Program-made: the position numbers and the translations under genes
In this document: in pieces, positions 50,506 to 64,000 of the stretch
How positions within the stretch are numbered: the first letter of the stretch is position 1
How the letters are laid out: each line of letters starts with the position of its first letter
Source of the DNA: Agelaius tricolor
Lineage: Eukaryota > Chordata > Aves > Passeriformes > Icteridae
Direction: 5' to 3'
DNA length: 64,000 nucleotides
Assembly (NCBI GenBank): GCA_023055355.1
Contig: JALJCS010000001.1
Location: 68,365,381-68,429,380 of the forward strand
Notes under the pieces: generated by a model
What the model saw: only the letters and a program-made list of their open reading frames with translations
Databases searched by the model: none
Told to the model about the DNA's origin: nothing

Positions 50506-51954
50506 TTGGCATGATGGGAGTCACTATTTCTACAAAAGTCTGCCACAGACACTGGGCTCTGTGCCTTTGGGAGAGTGAAACAATATTGGGAATCACTGAG
50601 AAGCTGTGTGTGCCAGGGAAACCCTCTATTTCAAATGTTCCTGTTCCACTGTTATTTTTTCCCCTCTAGATTCTTTTGATGGTTTCCAGGTCTCTCTTCT
50701 GGCATTTGAATGTTTTATTTGCTGTTACTACTAGGAAGTATCACCAAAATGGAGAAGTAGAAGAATTTTCCAATCCTTTTGGTTGAGTTCAACTCGATTA
50801 GGAATGAGAATGAGTAGCAAAGACATCTAATAAATGTGAAGTTTAATAATATCTAGACTGTGGTTAAATTGACACGAAAATCCTCTAATGCTGAAAGTAA
50901 AAGATGTAGCGGGGGTATTTTTTAAATCAAAAATTCATTACTAAAAGAGCAATTTTGATAATATGTTGCCAACTGGTGCAATTATGTGATTCTTGTGTTG
51001 TTTTTCTCCAGTTTATTCTTCCATTACTGAGCACTATTAGAAAATTATCACTATATTATAATTTCCAATGTAGCCACTTTATTGTCCTATTCATTACAGT
51101 TTGAGTTTGAGGATTATATTTTTCTGTTTGTGTTGTTTTTACTGTAGATGTTGTGCTTCATATAATTGTTACATTCGTAAGGTCAGAGGTCTTGGTGGCA
51201 ACTGTCCTGCATATACCAGCACATCAGCAATATCACTTTCCATCAGACTCTAAAAATAAATTTTCTGACAAGGAACAGAAATTAAGTCACATTTTCCACT
51301 TAACTGAGATGTCAGAAATTGTTCTGGACAAAATAAATCAATACCAAATGCCTACAGTAAATAAAATCCTGAGATTTGATCCTGGGCAGGAGGACCAGGG
51401 CATTCAACATATTTAAGGATGTTATTAATTTGTCTCAAGGAACCAGATTCCAGATGAAGTGTTTTCATAGATCTCCATGTTTGCTCCAGGTGATAGGATA
51501 AGTCTAATTTCATCCAACTTTGATGCCCAGGGTGAATAGTTTAACTGATAATCTCAGAAAGGAGCACTTTGACTGAAGAATTCTCACAGTATTTATACAA
51601 AAAGGGTCGGTTCTGAAGAATATAATACTTAATGATTTAATATTAATAGGTGCTGACCACCTACTAGCCACAGATTGCTTTAAAGGTTTAGATTAATTCA
51701 GTCATTTTAACTCCTCTGCCAGTGAAAGTGTCAATAATTAGGGTTAGTCTGATTTGATCTTGCCACCCCTCATCCTCCTTCAAACATATTTGTATGCAGA
51801 GCCAACTCACATTTAAAGTTAGCAAACTCCTATCACTTACAGGTAAGCTGCCATTAACACCTTTTTCTGTGTTTAAGGAGCATTTCTTTTCCCAGGAGTT
51901 AGTTACAGGAAATGTTTATGAAAGACAAATCCTCCACAATCACTGTTTTGCACC
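50506..51954. other. Unique AT-rich sequence, no gene seen
   Basis: Stop-rich; the longest open frame is 87 codons (51153-51416), with no motif. No repeat family recognised. Confidence 0.55.
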
Positions 51955-52145
51955 CATGTGGACCCATGACCTTTCTTTGACATTTCTGGTCTTGTATCAT
52001 CTGTGAACTTGCTCAGTGTCCCTTCCAGCCCTGCATCCAAGTCATTAGTGAAGAGGTTGAAGAGCACAGGATGGAGCCCTGTGGAGCCCCACTAGTGACA
52101 GGTCACCAGCCTGATGTCACTCCTTTCACTGTAACCCTTTTCCCC
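51955..52145 (-). mobile_element. Old CR1 LINE ORF2 fragment, minus strand
   Basis: Reading along +, the markers are 'tgtatcatctgtgaacttgc' near 51994, 'gaagaggttgaagagcacag' near 52049 and 'agccctgtggagccccacta' near 52074, then 'gtgacaggtcaccag'. In reverse these are the inner reverse-transcriptase region of CR1-type LINEs (the region just after the catalytic YADD box). It is further into ORF2 than the other copies, strongly diverged, and has no 3' tail. Confidence 0.75.
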
Positions 52146-53404
52146 TGAACCATGCTTGGGTACCTGGATGCTGTTGTGCACTTGGCAGTGGAAGCCTATC
52201 AGGATGCAACACAATGGAAGTTCTCCAGGGTAATGACATCCTGCTCCACTAACTTCCCTTCTCTCTTAGCATATTTTTAGCACAGTTCTAAATGTGATCA
52301 GGCATGTCCTGGTGCAAAAAGTGCCCCCAGGATTGGGGTTACCACTCTTCTGACTGTCCTGCTCACTGTAATTTAATTAATATTTTTGCTTTTCCTTCTC
52401 CTTCTCCTTCTCTTTTTTCTCTATCTCCTTTAGTTTCCTGTTCCTGCTTCACATGAAGGACTTAGAAAGCCCAGAGGAAAAAAATATCACTGCTACTTTG
52501 GTCACTATTATGATTCATCACAGGATTTCTGACAATGAAAGCATGATCCACCTCAGATTCTTTCATTAAACCAGAGTGCTACTTGAATGAAAAAATCTTA
52601 CCTTACAGTTTAAATCACAGACTTGCCTGGAGGTGAAATTTCAGTTTAAAGTTTTTATTTTATTTCTGATTGACTTCAGTTGATTAACAAATGTGCTTCT
52701 TAAACTTAAATAACATTCCATGTGAGTTATATACTGGTTGAAGTGCAACTTTCTCACTCAGACAAGTCTATGAATATACAATTGACAGTTGTTGTAGCTT
52801 TACATCCTTTGAGGAACAGATACAGAAAGAAATTTTGGCATAACATACCCCAAACAAGTGAAAAAAAGCATTTTTTTCATCAGCGTTATCATATATTTTT
52901 ATTTCCTATGAATATTCAAAGAACAGAACTAGAATGTTAGGGAATAGTGTTCATGGAAATTTTGATTAAAAAAATTTATCAGATTTCCATGTTTCATTTT
53001 CAAAAGTATGCAAGAATTTTTACTTGGTGCCTTTCTTCCCCACCGTCACCCCTGATGCAGCCAACACTCTCACTGGATTCAAGGAGCTTCTGTCCCTCTG
53101 AGCAAAGGCAGGGTGAGAAGCATCCACCATTGTACCTCAGGTCTTGTGACAGAGTGCCTTGAATTCTGCTTTTGCAGTCTAATCTCGTCCCCTCCTGATT
53201 CCTCAAGACCAGATCATTCAGAGTTTCTGCTGGGTATCCATCACCCTTCACAACTGACCCTGCCTTCTTTCCTGTTGTACCCCAGCATGGTCTGTGACAG
53301 AACCATAACTGCTCCCCCAGAGCTTGCTTGCTTTGCACCCCCATGGCTGCAGAGCTTAAAAAGGAAAAAAAAACCAAAAGAAAATGCCAGAAGAGCAAGC
53401 TGCT
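52146..53404. other. Unique sequence, no gene recognised
   Basis: A CTT-rich run lies at 52385-52431. A GC-richer section at 53000-53400 is open on both strands: 144 codons on - (53000-53434) and 98 on + (53113-53409). The minus frame begins with a hydrophobic stretch (residues 8-30) that could be read as a signal peptide, but I find no family and no exon signals. Confidence 0.4.
52385..52431. repeat. (CTT)n-rich pyrimidine run
   Basis: CTTCTC and TTTTCT units, almost only C and T. Confidence 0.8.
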
Positions 53405-53520
53405 GCTGACTGGGATGGGGATGAATCGTGTCATAGTTCAGAGCACTGTTGTCGCTCTGGCACCGAGTCACCACGCTCAGTCTCTGCCAAGACGGGTGTC
53501 AGCTGGTGAATTATAACATT
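53405..53520. other. Local CpG cluster
   Basis: Within about 75 bp (53427-53496) five CpGs occur (in AATCGTG, GTCGCT, ACCGAG, CACGCT and GACGGG), far more than in the surrounding DNA. It lies next to the 144-codon minus frame. Too short to call a CpG island; it could be a young or methylation-free element, a piece of an unclassified ERV, or chance. Confidence 0.4.
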
Positions 53521-56500
53521 GGCAGACAGGACAGAGATAAGCAAAAAAACACAATGACAGCTGCTACACAGAACTATTCTTTCTGGCCTGCTGAATACTG
53601 TAATACATTGTGTAAATAAAGACAGACAGCTTCATTATGCAATTGTCTGTTACTAGGTCCCTGCTGAAGAAGTACTATTGATTCAGGAAACCATACCCAA
53701 GCTCATCAGACTAATGTGTTCTTGCTTTTGGACTCCCAGTGTAGCAAGAAATATAGTAATGTTACTCTCTAACAATACTTCTACAGAAATATGTGCTCAA
53801 TGGGGAAAGAAGGTCCTGGTGATATATCTAGTGATTTTGTTTCTGATAAATGCTTCTAACATCTATTTGAGTGCAGAGCAAAACACGAAAACAGATACAC
53901 TCACCTTGCATGGCAAGTGTAAGACCTAAAAGGAGTTAACAAATAATCTTTATATAGAGATATCACTCTATCATTCCAGCACTGCAAATCAGAAAGCTTT
54001 TTTTTTTCTGTTCTGTTTTAATGTAAGAGGCAAAGAGGCACCACATGGCAAACTATAATAGACAAATCACAGAAATAAGCTGTAGTGTTACTGGTCTGTT
54101 AATTAAAATATTGTTTCTACTTTCTTTCACATAATTATCTTTGTAAACAATGCAGAGGGTCACTTTAGACTGAGATGCAAGAGGGCAGCATTTAAACCAT
54201 CTTTCAAACGGACCCATTCACCTTTTGTTTTAACCTGAGAGCACTGAGTCCCTTAGCTGAACAAAATGAAGTGAGAAATGACTGCAAAAATGTTCTCATG
54301 GGTGAAAAGCAGATGAAACTATTCATTTTGAAAATAAAGGAAGGCAAAGTTTAATCAGGAACATATTGGGCTGAATATTGCAGGGCTGAATATGTCTTTG
54401 GGAGTGCTAGGGAGTATAAGTCTCTTAAACTTGAAAAAAAAAGTGGGAGTATAAATAGACTGTAAAGAAAGGGTAAGCAGTGTTATTCTCAGCAGGAATT
54501 AGTCAACTATCCAAAGCTCATGAGAACGATTCCAGTTTGCAAGGGGCAATTGTGTCTGAACTGGCTCAGCTATACATTTGCTGGGATCCTGGAAGCAGTT
54601 GTGTGAACTGTGAACAGAATATTGAGAAGGCAGAAACTGCAAGGGAAGCTGCTCCTGATTCCTAAACTGACTTTTTTAAGTGGGAAGATGTGAGCAAGGC
54701 CACAGCTTACTTTAAGCCCCTTTTAGGTTACCTTGCACTCACATAAGAGCTTATCTGCACTGTGCAGTTGTTTTAAAATGATGATCCCTGAACAAGTCAA
54801 GTTAAATTGTTTTCATAGATGTATTGTTAATTAAAGAGTGAGACAATGATGGGGAAAGGTCTTCCTGGGTCTTTTTGCAAGCTGTGTTTGTGCATACACT
54901 CTGGTCTATGAACAAGCTCTTATCTAGCCATCTCACAGCCTGTGTAGGAAGTATGCAACCATCTGACTTCATCCAAACCCTAGGTGACCTCTGCTAGAAA
55001 AATATTACAGGTATTAACTGGCACAGATAATTCTGGAGCTGAAGCTTCTGCATAGGAATTAAAGGGAAGAGGGAGACCTGGGCCAAAATTAGGTGGCAAT
55101 ATTCAAAATGCTTGTAAAATCACATAGTCTGCTTCATTTGGATTTGAACATCATCAGTTTGTGGCTCAGTTACTCTACTGCTTCAGTCACATGAGTTAAT
55201 TCACACTGCAAGTAATGTATTTGCTATGACTGTGTCTGTGATTTTTTTGGTAATCAATTTTGATGACATTGCAACCATTAAATTAGGGATTGAAAGCTTT
55301 TTTAAAAAATGCAATAGTTTTAAAAGCTGCAAAATCTATTACTTCTTTTCAGTGAGATCTTTCCTGGAATAAGTTATTCTAAATCTAGAAGTAACTAGAA
55401 TATTATTAACATATCTGAGCCAAAGGGTGAATTTATATGCTTAAAAATTACGAATCAGATTATTTAAGTCTTCTTTCTGTTTATCTTGTCAGTTTCAGTG
55501 GGCTTGGCTAAACTATTTTTTAGGTCATGATTGCTCTGAAACATGGCCAACAGTTTTCAAACTTGTGAGTACAAAGAGAACAAGGTTATTGGTAATACTA
55601 TTTAACCTAAATTTTCATCATTTTTGAAAAGTAACCATTCTGGGATTCAGCCAAAGGCAATCTGATATGGCTATGCTCTCCACCTTTACTTCTCATTTCA
55701 TATGTAAAAATAATAACAACATTGAAAGGGAAAATAAGTACAGACTCAGCAAATAAATATGGTCACTAGAAAACCTGGGTTTTCTAACCCAAGGAACAGA
55801 CTTAAGAGTGCTTACAAGGGCTGGATATGGCTGTAGGAACTTGTGAGACGCAGAAAGTTTCCTCCTTTAACCTATTCTTTGCAACCAACAGAACCTTTCT
55901 CCCATACCTGCTGCAATGTTGCTAGAGACCCATGTTTAGAATCCAGAGGATAAGCTCTGCATGCTTCCACCCACCTCCTCCTGCAATGGGAGCTGGAGTC
56001 TCATTTACGTGACCATGGCAAGAAAAAAAGAGGATGCAGAGACTGATTACCATGGTAAAAAGTACTGCTGAATGTCTGCACTCTGCCTTTTCTAGTACAG
56101 GCAGAAGCAATTTGATGGCTGTAGAAATTCTGTTGCTCCCACCATCCTCTGCTCTGAGCAGGTCATGCTTTCTCTAGTCTAACCAACTCTAAATAAACAT
56201 ATGCCCTGTGTGATCATGTGAGTGCTTTTCATCAGCATGCCTATGCAAGCGTAAATTGGACTTTGCAAAAGAATTATTTCAGGATGTAAATAACTTGGTT
56301 AAAAAATACACAAACGAAGACACAATAATGTTTCTGAAGATGATTGGTTTTGTCAGTAACAGCTGTCTGTGTTTAGCTATTAAGACATGAAAGTGGGATA
56401 ATATCTTGCAGTGTTACAAAACTTTATGCCCATATAACAACTATTTAGGCTAAACATGGTATTATTTTGTTACTGTTGTTCATATTTCTCCTGCATTCTC

Positions 56501-57426
56501 CCAAGGTGTGATATGCTTCCAATTAGTATTGTACTGTAGTAATTTTGGACATGAACTCTAACCACTTTTGTGGTACTCCTAGAGCTGTGAGTGGCTGAAC
56601 TCTGATTATTTGTCTTGAATATCATAACATTAAATACTTTTTAAAATTATTTCTGCTAGCTCTACCTAGATGAGGCCCTAAATACCATACCAATGTTGTT
56701 TTACTGTCACCCCATTGTGACTTTATATCTGCAGTTTGGAAAGGATGAAAAGTTGTGATATACTGCAAGCAAAGCCATTTACAGGCATTTTCAACATTTC
56801 CAGAAGCTGGAAAACTCCAGAGAGTTTTCTCTGAAAGTTGTAAACCAAGTATTTGAAGAGCATTCTGTACCCTAAGACCCAAGGCTACGGCTTCACAATT
56901 GACTTTCCAAGCTGTTTTCCACATATTAATTGGAAGAGCTTAGTGCAGCCTAAAACTTGGTTTCCCCTCCCCACACTGCCAATCTGTGTGCCCAGCACCC
57001 ATTGTACTAATCTAGTGCAAAATTTAACTGCATAAATAAGCTGTTTATTTTGCAGTACAGATAGTCCAAATTACAGCTTGAAGACAAGTCTACCACAAAA
57101 TAGCGAAACTGTTCAAAATCCAGTTTGAGAGGCTGCCTAAGATGCTTTTCTCTTGAATCTCCTTTCTGAGTACACGCATGTCCTTACCTCAGCTATAACA
57201 CAGCCAGATCTAGCCAGACAGTTCCTTGCACCAAGGCAAAAACTTAAGCAGACTCTAGTTTTCCCAATCCACCCAAACACATTTTGTGTGTTCTTCAAGC
57301 CAGATATTTCCTTAAAGTGATCATGACCTCAAAACTGCTTATTGCAGCATAGTCTCAATGACTTCTGAGAAGTTTCTTCTCCTTTGCACTAGTATTCATG
57401 AAAAATAATGCAAACCCTTCCTTCTG
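53521..57426. other. Unique sequence, no gene seen
   Basis: No open frame above 100 codons (56622-56924, minus, 100 codons, no motif). Poly-T/poly-A runs near 54000 and 54430. Nothing else recognised. Confidence 0.55.
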
Positions 57427-57458
57427 GTCCCCCTCCCTTCCTTCCTTTCTTCCTTCCA
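57427..57458. repeat. Polypyrimidine (CCTT)n run
   Basis: A run of about 30 C/T residues with CCTT units. Confidence 0.8.
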
Positions 57459-60400
57459 GGAGGTATGTATTATGAGGTAAAGGGGAACTGGAAAAAAAAA
57501 TGCTGTCTTAGAGAGAAAATAATATCAAAAGAAAAATCCTGATTAATATTTTGAGGGTCTCAGTAGTGTTTAAGGCCATGTCTTGAATGTGCACAGACAT
57601 CTTTTTTCCTCCAACAGGTGTTAGGAAGAAATCCCTATATGTATGCTCCTAGAAAATTATTTATATTTTCTATTATTTTTCTTGGTGTTGTTCTTCACTC
57701 ATTATTTACTACCCAAGCAAAATTTTGGTTTTCTGCAAATAACTCACTAACCCACATAATTCATTCATCATATTGCAACAATACAAACAGAAAATAAGGA
57801 CGGACACCAAGTTCCTGACAGGTTTTTCTGAAAATAGATGCCTGTTTTCTAGAGCCTGAATGCTTCGGGTAGTCATTTCAAGTATTCTAGATAACTTTCA
57901 GTATGATGACTAAAAGACTGAAAATTACTTCAAGCCTTCTTTAGGAATTCTCAAAGTATTGTGAGATGTCCTGGAGTCCAATGTAACAAATGCAATACAC
58001 GTTAATGCACATACAATTAAAATACATCACATAAAATAAGTACACATGTAAAAGCTTTGCCTCTCTATTTCTTCCCAACTGCAGATCTTTAAAGAAGAAC
58101 TTTTCAAAGCATCTTAATCCTATTTTCTTCAATATAAAAATTATTTTTAAACATATAGTTAGTATTAAATACATCTGTAAAGTTTTGGGACTATACTAGT
58201 AGTCCATATAAAACTTTATTATTGACTTGTGAAATAAATATAAGCATATAAAACTCTATTATTTCCTGGACATCTAAAATTCTATGCTGATAGCAAGTAA
58301 TTAACCTTCAAAATATTCCAGTAAGCTACATAAATGTTAGTATTTCTGTTATACAAGGGAGGCAGGTGGTGCTTGCAGTTGCCATAATTTAAGAAAAGTC
58401 CTTTAAAATGTCAGCAGCAAGGCTTTATTTGAAACCTTATGCACTTTTGAACTCCAGCTTTAAACAACTTTATGTCTCATAGCAAAGGACATCATAAATA
58501 AACCTCCTTCTCTCTACCTCTTGCTGTGGCTCTCCCTCCCCCAATCTCCTACTTCTGCTGTCCCTTTCCCTAGACACCTTTCCTTACGTCCCCTCTCACA
58601 ATTACCGTGAGATGCCTCACCACAGAAAACTGAAGCTATTTTGTCAGGGTATAATCTATTCTTCACTGAAACAATGTCTACACACAAGTGAGTGAAAGTT
58701 TGTTCCATTATAATTCTGCTTATTTTTGCAAAAGGAGAATCTTCCCCAGTGTGTTTTGTCTTCTTGCTTGTTTAACATGTGGCAAGAAAATCACTGTGGA
58801 GACTGTAATTTAGTAACTCCGAAAGCATTTTCTTCCGACATCCTGAACTTCTTGGCTCTGTGCTAAATCCTTCAGTGCAAGAGGCTAAGATACACTTGGG
58901 ATTAATTTGGCCAAATAATTTCTCATGTTTACTTGGAAAACCTTGACCAAGATGAAATTTGATTAAAAAAATGAAGAAAACATTTTTGACAAAACATGGT
59001 TCTAAAATGTGTTTTCCATTTTCTGCTCATCTCTGAAATTTAGAAAAAAGAAAATTCTAACTGCAAGCAGAAACAAAATCCATCCTGAGTCTAATTACTG
59101 AACTCTGAACTGATGAGATATCTGATGTGATCTTATCTGCATTGGTTGTTCATGACTGGATCATAAAGAGAATACTGCCAGTGATGCACAGTCCCATTTG
59201 CTAAATAAGAAAGCAGATATGAAGTCAACCTCAGGGCTACTTTCTGATTTAGGAATAAATGGCTGGGTACAGCACAAAATATTGATGGCAGGGACCTGTG
59301 CTCTTGAGGCCCCTCTGAACACACACAGTCAGAGGGATAGGGGACAGAAGACTTACCCTGGACTTCTCCAGTTCCACAGCCATTGGCTTGGTCTGTGAAG
59401 GGATCCTGCATGAGTGAGCCTTTGTCCCAGACTCATCTGCCATATTCCCGTGGTGGAAACAGATGAGGAAATCCACTGCTGCAGTGTGACCCTTCTAAGT
59501 TGTGTCTCGTTTAGGTATGGGTATTTTGCTGTATGCTGTATGCTAGGTCTGCCCTAGCATTCAGCTTCTCTCTTGAAGACATACAGACATGCCACATCAC
59601 TTTGCCTGAAATTCCCACCAAATTTATGAGGAACCTGTCTAAATCAAGTACAAAACTTGGGACCTGTGTTTATCTAAACTTCTTCAAAGCCCTGATTTGA
59701 CCTGAATGGTCACCAATGCAGCTTGGATTTTAAGTCACCTGAATTTGATATTGGGCAGCTATGGATTGTACCTATGTAAATACATGGGGAAGGATAAGAG
59801 CTGACCATGACTTGGCCCAGCAAATATGACTTGTCAGGGTAAAAAAAGAGTGCAAGATACTCATTTTGGAGGCTAAGAGTTTTGATCAGGTCTATCAGGT
59901 CTACAGCCATTTTCATGATTTCTTTCTATCCCAGAAGCTGCCCTGAGGCAAGTAGTCCTTGTTTTTGAGTAAAGTGCCCTTGCTTCAGTGTTGACAGAAA
60001 CATTACAAGTTTTCTTCCCACCGCCGCTTGGCAGGGATTTTAAAAAACAAGCTGTAGGCACAAGCAGCAATGGTGTTAATTTATTCCAATCAACAGTGTG
60101 TTTGGAGAGGTGAAACTAAGCTGAACCTCCATCCATTTCCCAAATAATTAATAGCAATTATGCAGCCAACTTCCCCCATTCAGTGCATTACCTGTTGTAA
60201 AATTGGCCTAAAAGGCTGTATGACTGGGATGGGATTGAGTATTTCTCTGATGTCATTGCATACACAGTTTTTTGTTGGTTTTTTAGTTTTTCAGACATAC
60301 AGTGTTTCCTGAGGCACCCTGTGCTTTATATATCAGCTACTAATTCTACTTTCAAAGCCTGTGAATGTGCATATTTACAGGATATGCTGTCCCCCATCTC

Positions 60401-63400
60401 TGATATCTTTTCTCTCACTTCTGAAACTGATCTGTGCTTCTCCCTGACATCCAACTGGTCTCCAGTGCCTCTCTTGCTTCTTTCTCCTTGCTGGGGAGCA
60501 TCTCTTCTGAAACTGCATGAGGCCAGTGCTGTGACTACTTTTCTGTCACCACATGTCACACCCTGTGGATGTCACAGTGAGCTACACCTGCCCCTCAAGC
60601 TCACAGGTATCATTTAGGCTTCACAGAAGTGACTTGTATCTGGTTTAAAGTGTCTATAGAAATGGTGACTTGTCCAATGAGCAGTGCAGTGTGGTGCAGA
60701 TCTCAGTTATATTGTCTTTTAAAATGAGCAGAGCTTGTTGCCAACACAGCCAACAGTTTTGGAGGCTGAAGTGGATCAAGGGAGGTGAAGGAGGATGGTC
60801 AGTGTCCTGGACAAAATCTGTGAGGTAATGAGACACTTAAAAAGCAGGGACTACTTCAAATGCAGAGGGGTCTGTTACAGTCTTTTGCATTGAAATAGGG
60901 AGATCAGGACAACTCTAGCTGGAGAGTAGCCTAAGTGTCAGTCATTGCATTGTAATGCTTTTGTAACCATTGGTTCAATTTTTCCACAGTTTGCAATGAT
61001 GATAGCTGAAAAAAAGCACAGAGAATATTTAGATATACTTTATCTAGAGAAAGTTTGCCACCTGTGGCCAGAAGAATAGGACCTTGTAATTCTGTGTGAA
61101 TGAGGATATGGTGTAAAGGTGCTGCCCAAACCCCAGAGAAACAGCTTGTCTATTCTCCTTTACTTGCAAATCAGTTATCATTTTTTTTTTAATAAGACCA
61201 CATTTATTTCAAAAATACAAAAGCATCTTCTTGAATATGTTGTTTCTTCAGCTTTGCACCCTTGATACATGCACAGGGATTGCATTCCTTCCTTCTTAGC
61301 TTTGCTGGGGAGATCCTGCAACAGAATCGCTATGTTTATGACCAAGGAGAAAGAAGAAAAGTGAGAGCAACAGGACAGTTGATTCCAGATATTACAAAGT
61401 ACACTATGGACAGGCTAGCAAATGATGTAAAATTTTAGAGAGGTGATCTGCAGTTTTGAACAGGCACAGCCTACAGCTAATCCTCTCAGGATCTAAAGAT
61501 ACTCCTCTGTTCTGTGTATGCTTGGTGTCATTTAACCCATTGAACAGCTGTGTATACACCATTAAGTGATATATATATTCTATCAAAATTATTATAATGC
61601 CTTGATTTTTTTACCCCAAAACAAGTCCTTGCTGTGTGTGGTTTTACACTGAATTGATCAGATCTGCAGTGTTCTTTGATGACTGCTAAATATAATTACT
61701 ATTATTACTATCATGTGAAAACCCACACTGTGTATTTATCTCGACAGAAGGAGGGAGATCTCCATGGTTTTGCCTTTTTAAAAATATGCAAGTGCAAGGT
61801 TAAGAGCATTGGGGTTAAAAGCAGTCAGAGACAGTGCATATTAAATGGGCATATTTGGCAGAAAGCAGGGAAAGGACCTGGAATCACAAACACAATAAAC
61901 AGAGCCACAAAACTGTCAGCAAAATGTATTTCTGCAGTCAAACAGGAGAGCGCCAGAAAGCATGTACAGGGACACAGAAAATAAGACAGAGGAAATCATT
62001 CCAGACACATACATGTGGCATTACAGTCTAAAAAGTGGGACACTCATATTCAATTTTACACCCTATATTACAAAGGTAATCACATATTACAAAAAACAGG
62101 CACAGAAGTCTAGCAAAAGGAAAAAGTCTAGAAGGGCTGAAATATTGGCTGTACTAGATTTGCAGTCTGGGGAGAAAGTGAGTTAAAGCAACATAGAATT
62201 CAGCTTGTTACCTCTTTTCTGATTTATGAATTCAAGCACACAAGAGGCATGGTCAGTATTTCATAGATTTTTTTTAATGTGTTGTTGTATTTAGGGGACA
62301 AATTATGTGGCTTAAGTGTATGGCTGCTTTCTATAATCTATTTTGAGGTATTATTGATTTTAGAATATTTTAAGTGTCACCCACCAAAAAAATTCTGTGG
62401 CTGATGTTAATCTTTAGAGTACATATTAAAAAAACAAAAAAATTTCAATGTTTTAAATAAATTGTATTTATTTAAATAACTAAAATGTTGAAAAATTTTG
62501 TAGGTTTTTTTTCCCCTCAGAAGCCTTAGTGTCTCTGTTATGTGTTGAAAGAGAGCAACACCCTATATACACCAATTTTTTGCACTCTTTCACACTTATT
62601 CTTCCCCATCATGTCTACATTGTCAGAATAATATAATGCTGTCTCGCATCTAGAAAATTTAAATATGTGCACATCTAGAATTGATTATAAAATCTTTTCT
62701 TTGTCCTGCCAAATAAACAACAGACTTTGGGCTCTGATAATTTACTTCAGATATTCTGTGTTCTCTTAGCATGCTCTTATAGTAAAAAAAATCTTTCATT
62801 TCTTTTTTTTTGAGCAATAAAATCATAAAAGCTACCAAAAAGTAGCTGCAGGTTGCTGTATGGAGGGGTCTTGCTTCTCTGCAGCCCCAGACACTGTACA
62901 GGAGCTGTGCAGAATGATAAACCTGCAAGTACATCATTGCAGCAGGTGTAATATCTTTTTAAAGATATAACTTTATTTGGAGCTTTACCAATATGTATCT
63001 TCATTTACCTGTGTTATAAACAGAATATATATCCTGAAGCTGCAGGACTTGTAGAAGAAACACCGGTCATCATATTCATTAGGTGTCATCTTTCATGTGG
63101 AAAGACTTTTATTGCTCCCTTGTGTCAATGCACCACTTTATGAAGCTATAGATCACTTTCATGGTCCTGAATCATGTTTAGTCATTTCTTACAAATCAAG
63201 TTAGTAATAACTATAAAGCCCCATCATTTGGTGTCCATCTCACTTCACTCATTTCAGACTGCTACTGGCCTCTGAGTTAATTATGGAATGTGTTAAATCT
63301 TTATTGCCTCTTTTATGCTGTAACAGGGAAGGTAAGGCTATGGGGAAATCTGCCTTTCTCCAGCTGAATTTAAAGCTCTAAGACTACAGCTGAATATAAA

Positions 63401-64000
63401 TTCTGTAAGTATGAATTTCAAGTGCGCAGCTCCATCCCCCTGAGATCTCAGGGATTTTTAGTTCTGGACAAACTGCCTGTCCCCTAGCCACACAGTCTCA
63501 GGATACTTGTAAAGCTGTTGAGTTTCCTCATCAAATGTCCCTGTGAGATGACCTTTTTCACTCCAGTTCCACCCTATCATTTTCTGTTACTGGACAATTT
63601 TTCATCCTTTCTCTCACTTCTTGTACTGACCCCATGCCACTATCCCCTGCATAGCCTTACCTGTGTGCTGGCACACCAAAGCCACAGGGGCTATGAAGAG
63701 GCTTTAGGTGTGACCTTAGGTCTGGCCTTACATGGGTTACATGCAAGATAATATTACACCACCAACTGCATGCCTTTGTTTTCAACACATACAGGTCTGC
63801 ACTCCCTCCCCTCACCCCACTAAAATACACAGTGCCTGAATCACTGGATGCAGAGAGCTATTATTAAACTTGTTTTATTTGAAGGGTAGAATTTAATTGC
63901 CATAGAACTCAGCTATTATTTATCTGCTAAAATAAAACTGTTAAAAATAAGCTATGCATAAAATTCAAAAGCAATTTATCAGGGAATGAGACAAAAGTTC
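57459..64000. other. Unique AT-rich sequence to window end, no gene seen
   Basis: Open frames are all at or under 102 codons (61676-61984 +) and overlap each other. No LTR or CR1 seen. A/T runs near 61180, 62270, 62430 and 62800. The stretch 63240-63330 has a compact, AT-balanced look that could be a conserved noncoding element, but only alignment could show it. Confidence 0.5.

Noticed and set aside
53000..53434. 144-codon minus frame with a hydrophobic start that resembles a signal peptide
   Set aside because: Opposite-strand frames are also open, no cysteine pattern or family is recognised, and no exon boundaries were found.
1..64000. tRNA genes, CRISPR arrays, operons, ribosome binding sites
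   Set aside because: No tRNA A/B box pair with a cloverleaf, no regularly spaced direct repeats, and the repeat content shows a vertebrate genome where bacterial signals do not apply.

Overview
The window looks like bird nuclear DNA, most likely from a songbird or other neoavian species. The evidence is several 5'-truncated CR1 LINE 3' ends in both orientations. Alongside them are endogenous-retrovirus LTR copies of types I recognise from bird genomes, and no mammalian SINEs. The background is AT-rich, CpG-poor and dense in stops, as expected for an intergenic region or a very large intron. I find no confident protein-coding gene, tRNA, rRNA, CRISPR array or bacterial-type feature. The longest open frames (203 codons on +, 184 on -) carry no recognisable domain and overlap each other on opposite strands.

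Layout: 1-2.0 kb holds two CR1 3' ends on +. 2.0-8.5 kb is unique AT-rich DNA with short microsatellites. 8.73-9.35 kb is a complete-looking solo LTR with TG...CA ends and a probable 6-bp target duplication; an expanded ATT/AAT repeat inside it forms a long inverted repeat. 9.35-24.3 kb is unique sequence with several perfect short hairpins, a GC-richer patch near 15.7 kb and unresolved exon-like islands at 17.8-20.1 kb. 24.3-29.1 kb is LTR-rich: a candidate LTR at 24.3 kb, a truncated LTR piece at 26.0 kb beside a (TA)20 tract, and a long LTR of about 1.1 kb at 28-29 kb. 30.4-31.0 kb is a CR1 on -, 33.9 kb a CR1 tail, 36.1-36.5 kb a CR1 on + with an internal deletion, 42.1-42.6 kb a CR1 on -, and 52.0-52.1 kb an old CR1 fragment on -. 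The remainder up to 64 kb is unique sequence with simple repeats.

There is no set of genes working together here. What stands out is structural: several perfect short inverted repeats with loops of 3-7 bases, the ATT/AAT palindrome inside an LTR, a short CpG cluster at 53.4 kb, and the exon-like islands. I did not find a convincing new biological system. Family assignments come from recognising the sequence, not from a database search.
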